14,186 nt of DNA. It comes from Hyphomonadaceae bacterium UBA2389 (GTDB lineage Bacteria > Pseudomonadota > Alphaproteobacteria > Caulobacterales > Aquidulcibacteraceae). The stretch covers positions 40,905-55,090 of the forward strand of contig DDSN01000061.1 in assembly GCA_002343395.1 (NCBI GenBank), written 5' to 3'. A program made the position numbers and the translations under genes. Position 1 is the first letter of the stretch; each line of letters begins with the position of its first letter. The notes under the pieces are model-generated. The model was not told where the DNA came from. It worked only from the letters and a program-made list of their open reading frames with translations, and did no database searches. Positions 6,639-13,716 of the stretch are shown here, piece after piece.

Positions 6639-7679
6639 ATGCGCGTTCTCCACATCATCGCGGGCGCCGAGGAAGGCGGCGCCGAGCATCATATGCTTGA
6701 AAATGTGCTCGCGCTGGCGGATGCGGGCGTCGCCCAGCACGTTGTCGCGCGGCCTTCCGCGCGCATCGAGCGCTTCAACGCCTCGGGCGTAGCGACAAGC
6801 CTCGCCGATTTCTCGAAACTTTGGCGCGGGCCCACGGAACGGGCGATCCGCGACGCCGCCGCGAGCTTCAAACCGCAGGTGATCCACCACTGGATGGGCA
6901 GAGCAGGAACATTCGCTCAGCCGGCCTGGCGCGCGCGCAACCTGGGTTGGTACGGCGGCTACTATAAACTGTCGCGCTTCAAAAACTGCGCTTGGCACGC
7001 GGCGGTCACGTCCGACATCGCGCGCAACATCGTCGCCCAGGGCACGACGGCGGAGCGTGTGGTGACGCTGCACAACCACGCCAGCCTTGAGCAGAGCCCA
7101 GCCGTCGATCGCGCCGCCTTCGACACGCCGGCCGCGGCGCCCCTCATCCTGGCCTTGGCGCGTTTGCACTGGAAGAAAGGACTCGACACGCTCCTTCATG
7201 CCCTGGTCGCTCTGCCCGAAGCCTACGCATGGATAGCCGGCGACGGTCCGCTCGAGAGCGAACTTAAGGCGCTCGCGGAGAAACTCGGCGTGGCGCCGCG
7301 CGTGCGCTGGCTGGGCTGGCGAACCGATCGCGCCGCGCTGTTGGCGGCATGCGATGTCGTGGCGTTCCCCTCCCGTTACGAACCCTTCGGCAATGTCACG
7401 ATTGAAGCCTGGGCCGCTGGACGTCCGATCGTGGTCGCCGACGCGGTCGGGCCAGCAGCGACCGTGACCGCCGGAAAAGACGCCCTGCTCGTGCCCAAGG
7501 ACGATGCCCCCGCTTTGGCCGCCGCCCTCCAATCGGTTTTGAGCAACCCGGCGCTTTCGCAAACCCTGGTGGCGGGCGGCCAAGCCTCTTACGCCAGCGG
7601 CTATACGAAGGAGGCGTTCGTTCGCAATGCTGTCTCGCTCTACGAACGCATGGACGCCGCCGCCAAAACTGAAGCTTAG
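6639..7679 (+). CDS. GT4-type glycosyltransferase, probable lipopolysaccharide core enzyme
   Basis: 346 residues in the two-domain GT-B layout. The N-terminal Rossmann domain opens MRVLHIIAGAEEGGAEHHML, the glycine-rich start typical of group 1 transferases. The C-terminal donor-binding domain starts at LILALARLHWKKGLDTLLHAL (169-189), then WIAGDGPLESELK (198-210), VRWLGWRTD and the EX7E motif (E248-P-F-G-N-V-T-I-E256). Such retaining enzymes transfer sugar from a nucleotide donor. Its place between kdsD and kdsA suggests a sugar of the lipopolysaccharide inner core, acting at the cytoplasmic face of the inner membrane; donor and acceptor cannot be read from sequence. ATG 6639 has AGGAA 9 nt upstream; an earlier in-frame ATG (6561) would add 26 residues before the family start. 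Confidence 0.88.
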   Translation: MRVLHIIAGAEEGGAEHHMLENVLALADAGVAQHVVARPSARIERFNASGVATSLADFSKLWRGPTERAIRDAAASFKPQVIHHWMGRAGTFAQPAWRARNLGWYGGYYKLSRFKNCAWHAAVTSDIARNIVAQGTTAERVVTLHNHASLEQSPAVDRAAFDTPAAAPLILALARLHWKKGLDTLLHALVALPEAYAWIAGDGPLESELKALAEKLGVAPRVRWLGWRTDRAALLAACDVVAFPSRYEPFGNVTIEAWAAGRPIVVADAVGPAATVTAGKDALLVPKDDAPALAAALQSVLSNPALSQTLVAGGQASYASGYTKEAFVRNAVSLYERMDAAAKTEA

Positions 7680-7745
7680 ATCCTACGCCGGCTTGAGGCC
7701 GGGGCCTCATGGGCCTATGTGCATGACCTCCTCCATAGGACGCCC

Positions 7746-8606
7746 ATGCACCCCGCATCCGTAATTCGCATCCCGCGCGTTGAATCCACCCCGATCGAGG
7801 TCGGCAACGCGTTGCCGCTCACGTTCATCTGCGGCCCGTGCCAGCTTGAAAGCCGCAGCCACGCGCTCGAAACCGCTGAGTTTCTGCGTGACGTGTTCAA
7901 ACGCGTCGGCGCGGGGTTCATCTACAAAACCAGTTTTGACAAGGCCAACCGCTCAAGCCTCTCCACCAAGCGCGGCGCGGGCTTCGAAGCGTCGGCGCCA
8001 ATTTTCGAGGAGATCCGCAAGAAAATCGGCGTCCCGGTGCTAACCGACGTGCACTTGCCCGAACAATGCGCCGAGGTCGCCGAGATCGTGGACGTGCTGC
8101 AAATTCCAGCGTTCCTGTGCCGCCAGACCGACCTGCTCATCGCCGCCGCGGAAACCGGCAAGCCAATCAATGTCAAGAAGGGCCAGTTCCTGGCGCCTTG
8201 GGACATGAAAAACGTGATCGGCAAGATCACCGGCAGCGGCAATCCGAACGTGATGGCGTGCGAACGCGGCGCATCGTTCGGTTACAACACGCTGGTCTCG
8301 GACATGCGCGCGATCCCGATCATGAAGAGCTTCGGCGCGCCCGTCGTGTTTGACGCCACCCACTCCGTGCAACAGCCGGGCGGTCGCGGCGACACCTCAG
8401 GCGGTGAACGTCAGTTCGTGCCGATCCTCGCGCGCGCGGCCGTGGCGATCGGCGTCGCGGCGGTGTTCCTGGAAGCGCACCCCGATCCGGACAATGCGCC
8501 CAGCGACGGCCCCAACATGGTGCCTTTCGATCAACTTGAGGATCTGGTCCGCGATCTCGTCGCCTTCGACAGGCTGGCGAAGCAAACCGCTCTCGCGGCG
8601 GAATGA
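7746..8606 (+). CDS. kdsA: 3-deoxy-8-phosphooctulonate synthase, metal-dependent type
   Basis: 286 residues from ATG 7746 (AGGA 5 nt upstream; an ATG at 7719 would add nine residues), matching the ~284 residues of the family. It condenses phosphoenolpyruvate with arabinose-5-phosphate to give Kdo-8-phosphate. Visible motifs are ICGPCQLES (28-36), YKTSFDKANRSS, PVLTDVH, INVKKGQFLAPWDM, ERGASFGYNTLVSDMRAIPIM, VVFDATHSVQQPGG and FLEAHPDPDNAPSDGPNMV. C32 in CGPC is the residue that distinguishes metal-dependent KdsA (Cys, as in Aquifex) from metal-independent KdsA (Asn, as in E. coli). The other expected metal ligands, the His of DATHS, the Glu of FLEAH and the Asp of the final motif, are present. 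The gene lies 66 bp after the glycosyltransferase and probably shares its transcript; its stop faces that of the lipoprotein gene with 4 bp between. Confidence 0.97.
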   Translation: MHPASVIRIPRVESTPIEVGNALPLTFICGPCQLESRSHALETAEFLRDVFKRVGAGFIYKTSFDKANRSSLSTKRGAGFEASAPIFEEIRKKIGVPVLTDVHLPEQCAEVAEIVDVLQIPAFLCRQTDLLIAAAETGKPINVKKGQFLAPWDMKNVIGKITGSGNPNVMACERGASFGYNTLVSDMRAIPIMKSFGAPVVFDATHSVQQPGGRGDTSGGERQFVPILARAAVAIGVAAVFLEAHPDPDNAPSDGPNMVPFDQLEDLVRDLVAFDRLAKQTALAAE

Positions 8607-8610
8607 CCGC

Positions 8611-9036
8611 TTACGCGCCGCCGCAGGAATGCTGCGAATCCGGCGCCGTCCAGGTCTCGTTGGTGCGCAGGTTCGTCGCCGTATAAACGCGGCCACGATC
8701 GTCTCCAGGCGGGCAATTTTCCGGCACGCTCACGAGACACAGGCTGATCGGATCGCCAATTTGCGCATTGGCGACGCCGGGAAGGACGCTGTAGTCCACT
8801 TGGCCCAACCCGTTGCCGTATGTGATCGCGCTTCCGCTGTCGGGCGCACCCTCTAACCGGGCGCCGGTCGAAGCGACGGTCGTCTCGACACATTCGCCGA
8901 CGCTCTGAGGCGCGCCGCCAGTGGTCGTCTGCGTCGCCTCGCTAGGCTCCGCTGATGGCGCGGCGACTTCAGCTTGCCCGCACCCCGCCAGCATAACGCA
9001 GGCCGCGAACAACACACGGCTCATGGACGCTCTCAT
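8611..9036 (-). CDS. Small cysteine-containing lipoprotein, unknown function
   Basis: 141 residues. It starts with a lipoprotein signal peptide (MRASMSRVLFAACVMLAGC) with lipobox LAGC, so C19 should be lipidated. A low-complexity Ala/Ser/Thr/Glu linker (20-45) precedes a small C-terminal region with four cysteines (C49, C100, C108, C138) that could form two disulfides in the periplasm. Notable segments are SLCLVSVPENCPPGDDRG and YTATNLRTNETWTAPDSQHSCGGA. I do not recognise a named family. The ATG at 9036 has GGAG 6 nt upstream; the frame is open further back but without signal-like sequence. It lies downstream of the diiron operon on the same strand, 107 bp away, with a possible weak terminator between, so it may be a separate unit. 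Confidence 0.8.
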   Translation of the reverse strand: MRASMSRVLFAACVMLAGCGQAEVAAPSAEPSEATQTTTGGAPQSVGECVETTVASTGARLEGAPDSGSAITYGNGLGQVDYSVLPGVANAQIGDPISLCLVSVPENCPPGDDRGRVYTATNLRTNETWTAPDSQHSCGGA

Positions 9037-9058
9037 CTTCCGCTCCCGCGCAATCGAC

Positions 9059-9081
9059 TTTCGTCGCCAGCGGCGACCAAA
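9059..9081. repeat. Imperfect palindrome between the four-cysteine gene and the lipoprotein gene
   Basis: GTCGCC-AGC-GGCGAC (9063-9077) is a 6-bp stem with a 3-nt loop; one mismatch further out, TTT pairs with AAA. It lies in the leader of the lipoprotein gene. With no T-run on the minus strand it could be a factor-dependent end of the upstream operon or a leader structure. Confidence 0.35.
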
Positions 9082-9107
9082 GCAGCGATTCCGATCAACG
9101 GCAAAGC

Positions 9108-9133
9108 AAAAATGGGTCTGTGGGTGCGAACCC
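9108..9133 (-). terminator. Possible weak terminator of the diiron operon
   Basis: On the minus strand GGGT (9133-9130) can pair with ACCC (9117-9114 or 9125-9122), followed by ATTTTTG (9113-9107). It starts 11 nt after the stop of the four-cysteine gene. The stem is only 4 bp, so this is tentative. Confidence 0.3.
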
Positions 9134-9143
9134 TCGCCGTGGT

Positions 9144-9440
9144 TCAGTAAATGACCTTGGCGAGCAGCATGCCGTCTTCTTCCACAAGCTCGAGCCGAGA
9201 CATGCAGGGCATGCAGTAGACGCGATCGCCGGCGCGCAACTCCTTCACCGAGCGGATCACCACCTTGCACACCGGGCACAGCGCCTCATTCGGCCCCAAC
9301 GTATCGCCGGGCCCGCGCCAGCGGCGGTAGAACTTGCGGAAGCGCTTGGGCACTTCGTTGAAACCGGTCTCTTCGAGTTCGAAGCTGCGGCGCGGCTTGC
9401 GCTCCTGGACAGGGCGCTCTGTCTCAAGCGGATCAGTCAC
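9144..9440 (-). CDS. Small four-cysteine (zinc-ribbon or rubredoxin-like) protein of the diiron operon
   Basis: 98 residues. CPVC (55-58) and CMPC (76-79) are separated by 17 residues, the layout of a zinc ribbon or a short rubredoxin-like iron site. The first half is strongly basic (RKPRRSFELEE, PKRFRKFYRRWRG, 14-43), which may bind nucleic acid or an acidic protein partner. The four-Cys knuckle is followed by a beta-hairpin ending (LELVEEDGMLLAKVIY). The start is a GTG at 9440 whose GTGA overlaps the TGA of the second diiron gene, so translation is likely coupled. The gene is the last of three in the operon. Two readings compete: an electron carrier for the diiron pair or a structural/regulatory zinc protein. 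The sequence does not decide; rubredoxins usually have CPxCG and a longer gap between the cysteine pairs, which favours zinc. Confidence 0.8.
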   Translation of the reverse strand: MTDPLETERPVQERKPRRSFELEETGFNEVPKRFRKFYRRWRGPGDTLGPNEALCPVCKVVIRSVKELRAGDRVYCMPCMSRLELVEEDGMLLAKVIY

Positions 9441-10228
9441 GAGCGAAACCCCAAGCGCGCGACGGCGGCGAGATAATCGCCCGCCAGGTCGGGGCGTTCG
9501 GCGCGGTCCACTCCGAGTTCGCCCAGCGTCTCCTCGAACGTATCGAGCACCAGCGTGTCGAGTTCGCGCTTAATCTTGTGGAGGCGATCATGGGTGTGCG
9601 GCGCCATCAACAGGCGTCGACCGAGATCGTTCTCACCGAAACCCATATGCCGCCGCTCGTCGGAGACGATGCCGCGCAGCATGTCCGCCGTGACCGGATC
9701 GGCCGTGCCCGAATGGTGCCGGAACACCGTGAACTCAAGACATTCGAGTATCACGTTCTGGGCCAACACGGAGGCTTCCCAATCGCGCGCGTCGACGAAA
9801 TCGAGCAAGCGATCTTTGAATTTCAACAGGCTCCTGTTGGCGCGTTTCTCGATTTCCGCTTCGGGCTCCGCCACGCCAAGCTGCGCCATCCTGTGCAGCA
9901 GAACCTCAAGATGTCTGCCCTCGTCCACTACTTGTGTAGAGAGAAAAATCTTCGCGTGCCGATCCGGCGCGAAGCGGATCATGCCGCTCGACGCTTCCAG
10001 CGCGGCGGTCTCGCCAACGCAATAATTACATAACGTGGTGATAAGCCCCTCGCGCTGGCGCTCGTCGAGTTCGACGTCCTTGGTCGACGGCGAAACGCCG
10101 TACGGGCGGCCGTGGAGGTATCCCTCCACGGCCTCGAACCAGAACTCGAATGAATGCACGGTGCTATGAAAATCGGCATCGCCGAGTTCGTGAGGATTTG
10201 ACTGGTTCGACACGTCCGCGTCCTTCAC
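9437..10228 (-). CDS. Ferritin-like diiron protein, paralogue 2
   Basis: 263 residues, largely helical. It has a full set of carboxylate-bridged diiron ligands: E73 (CVGETAAL), E103-x-x-H106 (VDEGRHLEVL), E162 (VILECLEF) and E191-x-x-H194 (SDERRHMGFGEN). This E / ExxH / E / ExxH set is shared by class II diiron enzymes such as ribonucleotide reductase R2, R2lox, acyl-ACP desaturases and bacterial multicomponent monooxygenases, which activate O2. The spacing E to ExxH (30 residues) and the segments flanking every ligand match the gene just upstream, so the two are paralogues. No radical tyrosine can be assigned. The first codon is GTG at 10228, overlapping the upstream TGA by 4 nt (GTGA); a GTG at 10213 with AAGGA 7 nt before it is a good alternative and would remove five residues. 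Substrate unknown. Confidence 0.87.
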   Translation of the reverse strand: MKDADVSNQSNPHELGDADFHSTVHSFEFWFEAVEGYLHGRPYGVSPSTKDVELDERQREGLITTLCNYCVGETAALEASSGMIRFAPDRHAKIFLSTQVVDEGRHLEVLLHRMAQLGVAEPEAEIEKRANRSLLKFKDRLLDFVDARDWEASVLAQNVILECLEFTVFRHHSGTADPVTADMLRGIVSDERRHMGFGENDLGRRLLMAPHTHDRLHKIKRELDTLVLDTFEETLGELGVDRAERPDLAGDYLAAVARLGFRS

Positions 10229-11097
10229 ACTGGCGACTGGTACTCAAGCCCGATGCGGCCAAGTCGTGTTTTGAACTCGTTCAGCACCACGCTGGAGAGC
10301 GCGCCTTCCATTTCCTCGTTGGATGCTTCGGCGAGGTTGAGCCCTTGATAGGTGCCCGCCGACTTGCGCGCGCCGGGCGCGACGCTTGGGCTCGCGGCCG
10401 CCAGCGGGCTGGCCGCAAAGGAATCGTGGAACGTCGCTAGCATGTGCTTGGTCATGTCGCGCTGCATGCGCTCGATTTCCGGTTTTTTCTCCGGATAGCG
10501 GCGGATCAGTTCACCGATGCGGTTTTCGCCGAAGCCGACATGACGGCGCTCGTCGGCGATGGTGCCGGCCAGCGTGTGCGCGAACTTTGGGTTCATGTCC
10601 GAAGAGGTCGCGTGCAGCATTTCGAACACCGAGAACGCCATGCCTTCAAGCACGATATTCTGGCCGACGACGCCAGCTACGAAATCCTTCTTGTCGACCT
10701 TCTCCAGCAGCACTTCGGCGAACTTGCCGAGGTTCGGATTGATGTAGGTTTTGATCGTCGATTCCAAATCGTCCTGGGCAATGCCGAGATCGAACAGGCG
10801 TTGCGTGAAAATCTCAACGTGGCGTCCTTCATCGAGCGTCTGCGTCGCCAAGAACGTCTTGCTCGCCGCGTCGGGCGCGGCGTTGATGAGGCCGGAGGAC
10901 GCCGCCAGCGCGCACCGCTCGCCTGCGATCAGTTGCACGGTGGTGCGAATTTGCGCTTCGCGGAACTGCTCGTTCTTCAGAAGCTCTTCTGGTTCGCGCT
11001 CATCCGCGCCGTGGCCGTAGACGGTGTCTTCCAGATAACCCTGCGGGCAAGATTCCAGCCATTTCTGGATCGAATAATTGGAGAGAAAGTCTGCCAT
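10225..11097 (-). CDS. Ferritin-like diiron protein, paralogue 1
   Basis: 290 residues; first gene of the operon. Diiron ligands are E60 (LIAGERCAL), E90-x-x-H93 (LDEGRHVEIF), E151 (IVLEGMAF) and E183-x-x-H186 (ADERRHVGFGEN), an intact E / ExxH / E / ExxH set in a helical bundle (about 45-225). Unlike its neighbour it has a C-terminal extension: an Ala/Pro/Ser-rich linker (about 228-245) and a last segment (about 250-290) with a predicted amphipathic helix. Intact ligands point to an O2-using oxidase or oxygenase rather than ferritin-type iron storage, because these families share exactly this pattern; this is inference. The ATG at 11097 has GGAGG 8 nt upstream. Two symmetric sites lie in the promoter region. 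The pair may form a hetero-oligomer, since duplicated subunits are encoded side by side and coupled. Confidence 0.88.
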   Translation of the reverse strand: MADFLSNYSIQKWLESCPQGYLEDTVYGHGADEREPEELLKNEQFREAQIRTTVQLIAGERCALAASSGLINAAPDAASKTFLATQTLDEGRHVEIFTQRLFDLGIAQDDLESTIKTYINPNLGKFAEVLLEKVDKKDFVAGVVGQNIVLEGMAFSVFEMLHATSSDMNPKFAHTLAGTIADERRHVGFGENRIGELIRRYPEKKPEIERMQRDMTKHMLATFHDSFAASPLAAASPSVAPGARKSAGTYQGLNLAEASNEEMEGALSSVVLNEFKTRLGRIGLEYQSPV

Positions 11098-11155
11098 CGG
11101 TGAACCTCCCTGTGCGTGGCCGCGCGTGATTTCCAGTTTCGCCACCGGCGGAAGT

Positions 11156-11169
11156 TGACGCATGCGTCA
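11156..11169. promoter_or_regulatory. 14-bp perfect palindrome upstream of the diiron operon
   Basis: TGACGCATGCGTCA is exactly self-complementary. It lies 59-72 bp upstream of the first diiron start and 8 bp from an FNR/FixK-like site. The position fits an operator for the operon or for the divergent protease gene. No regulator is recognised. Confidence 0.45.
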
Positions 11170-11177
11170 TTTTTCGT

Positions 11178-11193
11178 TTTGAGGCAGATCAAA
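11178..11193. promoter_or_regulatory. FNR/FixK-like site upstream of the diiron operon
   Basis: TTTGAGGCAGATCAAA contains TTGA-N6-TCAA, the core of FNR/FixK/FnrL-type sites of alphaproteobacteria, with the ATCAA half-site complete. It lies 81-96 bp upstream of the first diiron gene, in the 220-bp gap shared with the divergent protease gene. Oxygen-responsive control would suit an O2-using diiron system, but a 4+4-base match is weak evidence alone. Confidence 0.4.
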
Positions 11194-11241
11194 TTGCAGC
11201 CCGCCGGGGGACTGGGGGCTGAACGATGTTTATGGGTCCCT

Positions 11242-11262
11242 TTAGCGCTAACACGTTGTGTT
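11242..11262. promoter_or_regulatory. Two adjacent small inverted repeats before the protease gene
   Basis: TTAGCGCTAA (11242-11251) is a perfect 10-bp palindrome and touches AACAC-GTT-GTGTT (11250-11262). They lie 56-76 bp upstream of the protease start and about 150 bp from the diiron operon start. Possible operator; short palindromes may be chance. Confidence 0.25.
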
Positions 11263-11317
11263 TATCGCATCCAATACCGCCATCCCGCGCATCTTCGAGC
11301 CACATGCCGGAGGCGCC

Positions 11318-11956
11318 ATGACACTCATTCAACGCAGCACGCTGATTGCCGCCGCCGTGGCGGCGTATCTCGTCGGCTCTTGGCCAACGTGGATGCTTCG
11401 CGATTTCGTGCTGCAAGTGTTCGGCAATCCGCCATATGAAGGCATCTGGATTCTCATCCCGCACGCCTTCCTCTATTCGACATTGCCCGCTCTATTCTGC
11501 ATCGCAGCCTGGGTCGTCCTCGCGGGCATAGGCTGGATGCCAGCGCTGAAGCTCTCTTCGCGCTGGCGCACACTCGGTTGGGGCTTGGGCGCGGGACTCG
11601 TCTCGATCGCGATCCTCGTCGCATTCTTTTTCGCCACCGGACAGGCCAGCGCGTTTCACGAACCCCAAGTCGATCCTTGGCTCGCGTCCGCAAATGTATT
11701 CTCGAATTTCTACGAGGAACTCATCTTTCGGGGCTTCATTCTCGTTGCGCTCACCGCCGCGCTTGGCTTTGGGCCCGCGGCCGTCATCTCAAGCCTGGCC
11801 TTCGGCGCGACGCACACCCAGTACCCACTTGTCCTTCAAGGCTTGATCGCAGCTTTGGCGTTGCTGTGGGCCTGGGCCGCGAAACTCGGCGGCGGTCTCC
11901 TTGCGCCCTACACCGCGCATATGGCGCTGGACTGGCTGATCGATCCGATACTCTGA
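11318..11956 (+). CDS. CPBP family intramembrane glutamic protease
   Basis: 212 residues with several membrane helices (about 5-25, 42-70, 86-107, 137-162, 172-190). The conserved CPBP (Rce1-like) motifs are in order: EExxxR (E133, E134, R138 in YEELIFRGF), FGATH (H166) and HMALD (H201, D205). Members are membrane endopeptidases or prenyl-protein-type proteases; bacterial ones act in bacteriocin immunity, envelope stress or protein maturation, and the substrate here is unknown. The start at 11318 is chosen because GGAGG lies just upstream and the first helix follows; an in-frame GTG at 11258 would add 20 residues. It diverges from the diiron operon. A GC-rich inverted repeat follows its stop. 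Confidence 0.88.
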   Translation: MTLIQRSTLIAAAVAAYLVGSWPTWMLRDFVLQVFGNPPYEGIWILIPHAFLYSTLPALFCIAAWVVLAGIGWMPALKLSSRWRTLGWGLGAGLVSIAILVAFFFATGQASAFHEPQVDPWLASANVFSNFYEELIFRGFILVALTAALGFGPAAVISSLAFGATHTQYPLVLQGLIAALALLWAWAAKLGGGLLAPYTAHMALDWLIDPIL

Positions 11957-11965
11957 AGGTGGAGC

Positions 11966-12007
11966 CCCCGACGGACGGACGGCCTCTCGGCTTGCCGGTC
12001 GTCGGGG
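11966..12007. repeat. GC-rich inverted repeat after the protease gene
   Basis: CCCCGACG (11966-11973) pairs with CGTCGGGG (12000-12007); inner GACGG/CCG bases can extend it. It starts 10 bp after the protease stop and could slow or end transcription, but no T-run follows. The loop contains GGAC in tandem. Confidence 0.4.
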
Positions 12008-12031
12008 TTCGGATAACGGGAACAAGCGGCG

Positions 12032-12072
12032 GTCCCGAGTCCCGAAAACCGATAGCCGAGCCCTAGTCCCGA
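12032..12072. repeat. Three GTCCCGA heptamers in the leader of the UDP-glucuronate decarboxylase gene
   Basis: GTCCCGA occurs at 12032-12038, 12039-12045 (in tandem) and 12066-12072. Short spaced runs of this kind occur between genes in many GC-rich proteobacteria. I see no coding potential in the 142-bp gap 11957-12098 apart from these and the inverted repeat. Confidence 0.5.
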
Positions 12073-12098
12073 ATCCTCTGCCCCTCTAAAGAGGACGG

Positions 12099-13067
<969 letters not shown>

Positions 13068-13141
13068 ATAAGGTCGCATTTCGCCGAAAGCGGTCGTAGC
13101 GCTCGATTGCAAGCATTCGCAAAAGTGGCAGCGGGTTCGAG

Positions 13142-13681
13142 ATGATGGATTACCTCCGCCCGTTCCTGATCGCGGCGCTAACAGCGGTGACCGTTGCGGG
13201 GCTTTCATGGGTATTGGCGCGCTCGAAACCGAAGGCGCTGAGCGGCCAACGCGGTACGATTAGACCCGAGCGGTGGAGCGCTTGGATAACGGTCATATTC
13301 GGCACGCTGACGTTCGTGGTCGCGCTCATGTTCTTTTTCTATGGAAACGGCGGCTGGGGCGCGGCGGCCTCCGCGTTGTTTGGAGCCGCAATCGCGGGAT
13401 TTATGGCTCCGTCCGTCACGTCGGTTCACGCCGTCAACTGGAATGCAGACGGCATTGAAGGTCCCTCAAAGACTCTCGGGCCGACATTGGGGTTCAAGCG
13501 CACTGACATTAGGTGGAGCGATATCACCGCTACCGGAAAGACGATTACGGGATACTGGTTCGTCGAATCTAACGACGGCAGGCGCGTCTACTGGAGCTAC
13601 CTCTACAAGGGATATGGCTCACTGACGCTGGCGCTTCAGCGCAATTGTCCGTTAGTCGCGCTCCCCGTCGATTTGGCGTGA
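13142..13681 (+). CDS. Small membrane protein with a PH-like C-terminal domain, unknown function
   Basis: 179 residues; I do not recognise a named family. Three likely membrane helices are visible at about 7-24, 47-67 and 72-91 (YLRPFLIAALTAVTVAGL, SAWITVIFGTLTFVVALMFFFY, WGAAASALFGAAIAGFMAP). The remaining ~85 residues look like a small beta-rich domain of the bacterial PH type: VNWNADGIEGPSK, TDIRWSDITATGKT, GYWFVESNDGRRVYWSYLYKGYG. The IRWSDI pattern is typical of these modules. ATG 13142 is followed at once by a second ATG, and only a weak GGG-type ribosome site is seen, so the start is uncertain by one codon. It is 74 bp after the UDP-glucuronate decarboxylase gene and converges on the deaminase gene. 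Confidence 0.7.
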   Translation: MMDYLRPFLIAALTAVTVAGLSWVLARSKPKALSGQRGTIRPERWSAWITVIFGTLTFVVALMFFFYGNGGWGAAASALFGAAIAGFMAPSVTSVHAVNWNADGIEGPSKTLGPTLGFKRTDIRWSDITATGKTITGYWFVESNDGRRVYWSYLYKGYGSLTLALQRNCPLVALPVDLA

Positions 13682-13716
13682 ACGTCCGAATTGGGCCAAG
13701 AACCGGAGATACAAGT

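Noticed and set aside
6624..7583. 319-codon minus-strand open frame opposite the glycosyltransferase
   Set aside because: The plus strand has clear GT-B motifs; the antisense frame has none and is a GC-driven shadow.
7680..7745. GC-rich palindromic bases (GAGGCC/GGCCTC) before kdsA
   Set aside because: The stem has a 2-nt loop and no T-run; it does not support a terminator between the glycosyltransferase and kdsA.
10444..11103. 219-codon plus-strand open frame opposite the first diiron gene
   Set aside because: The minus strand carries all diiron ligands and a proper ribosome site; the plus frame is a shadow.
13100..13141. tRNA-like GGTTCGA in the gap before the small membrane protein gene
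   Set aside because: No acceptor or anticodon stems can be formed around it; the gap is too short for a tRNA.
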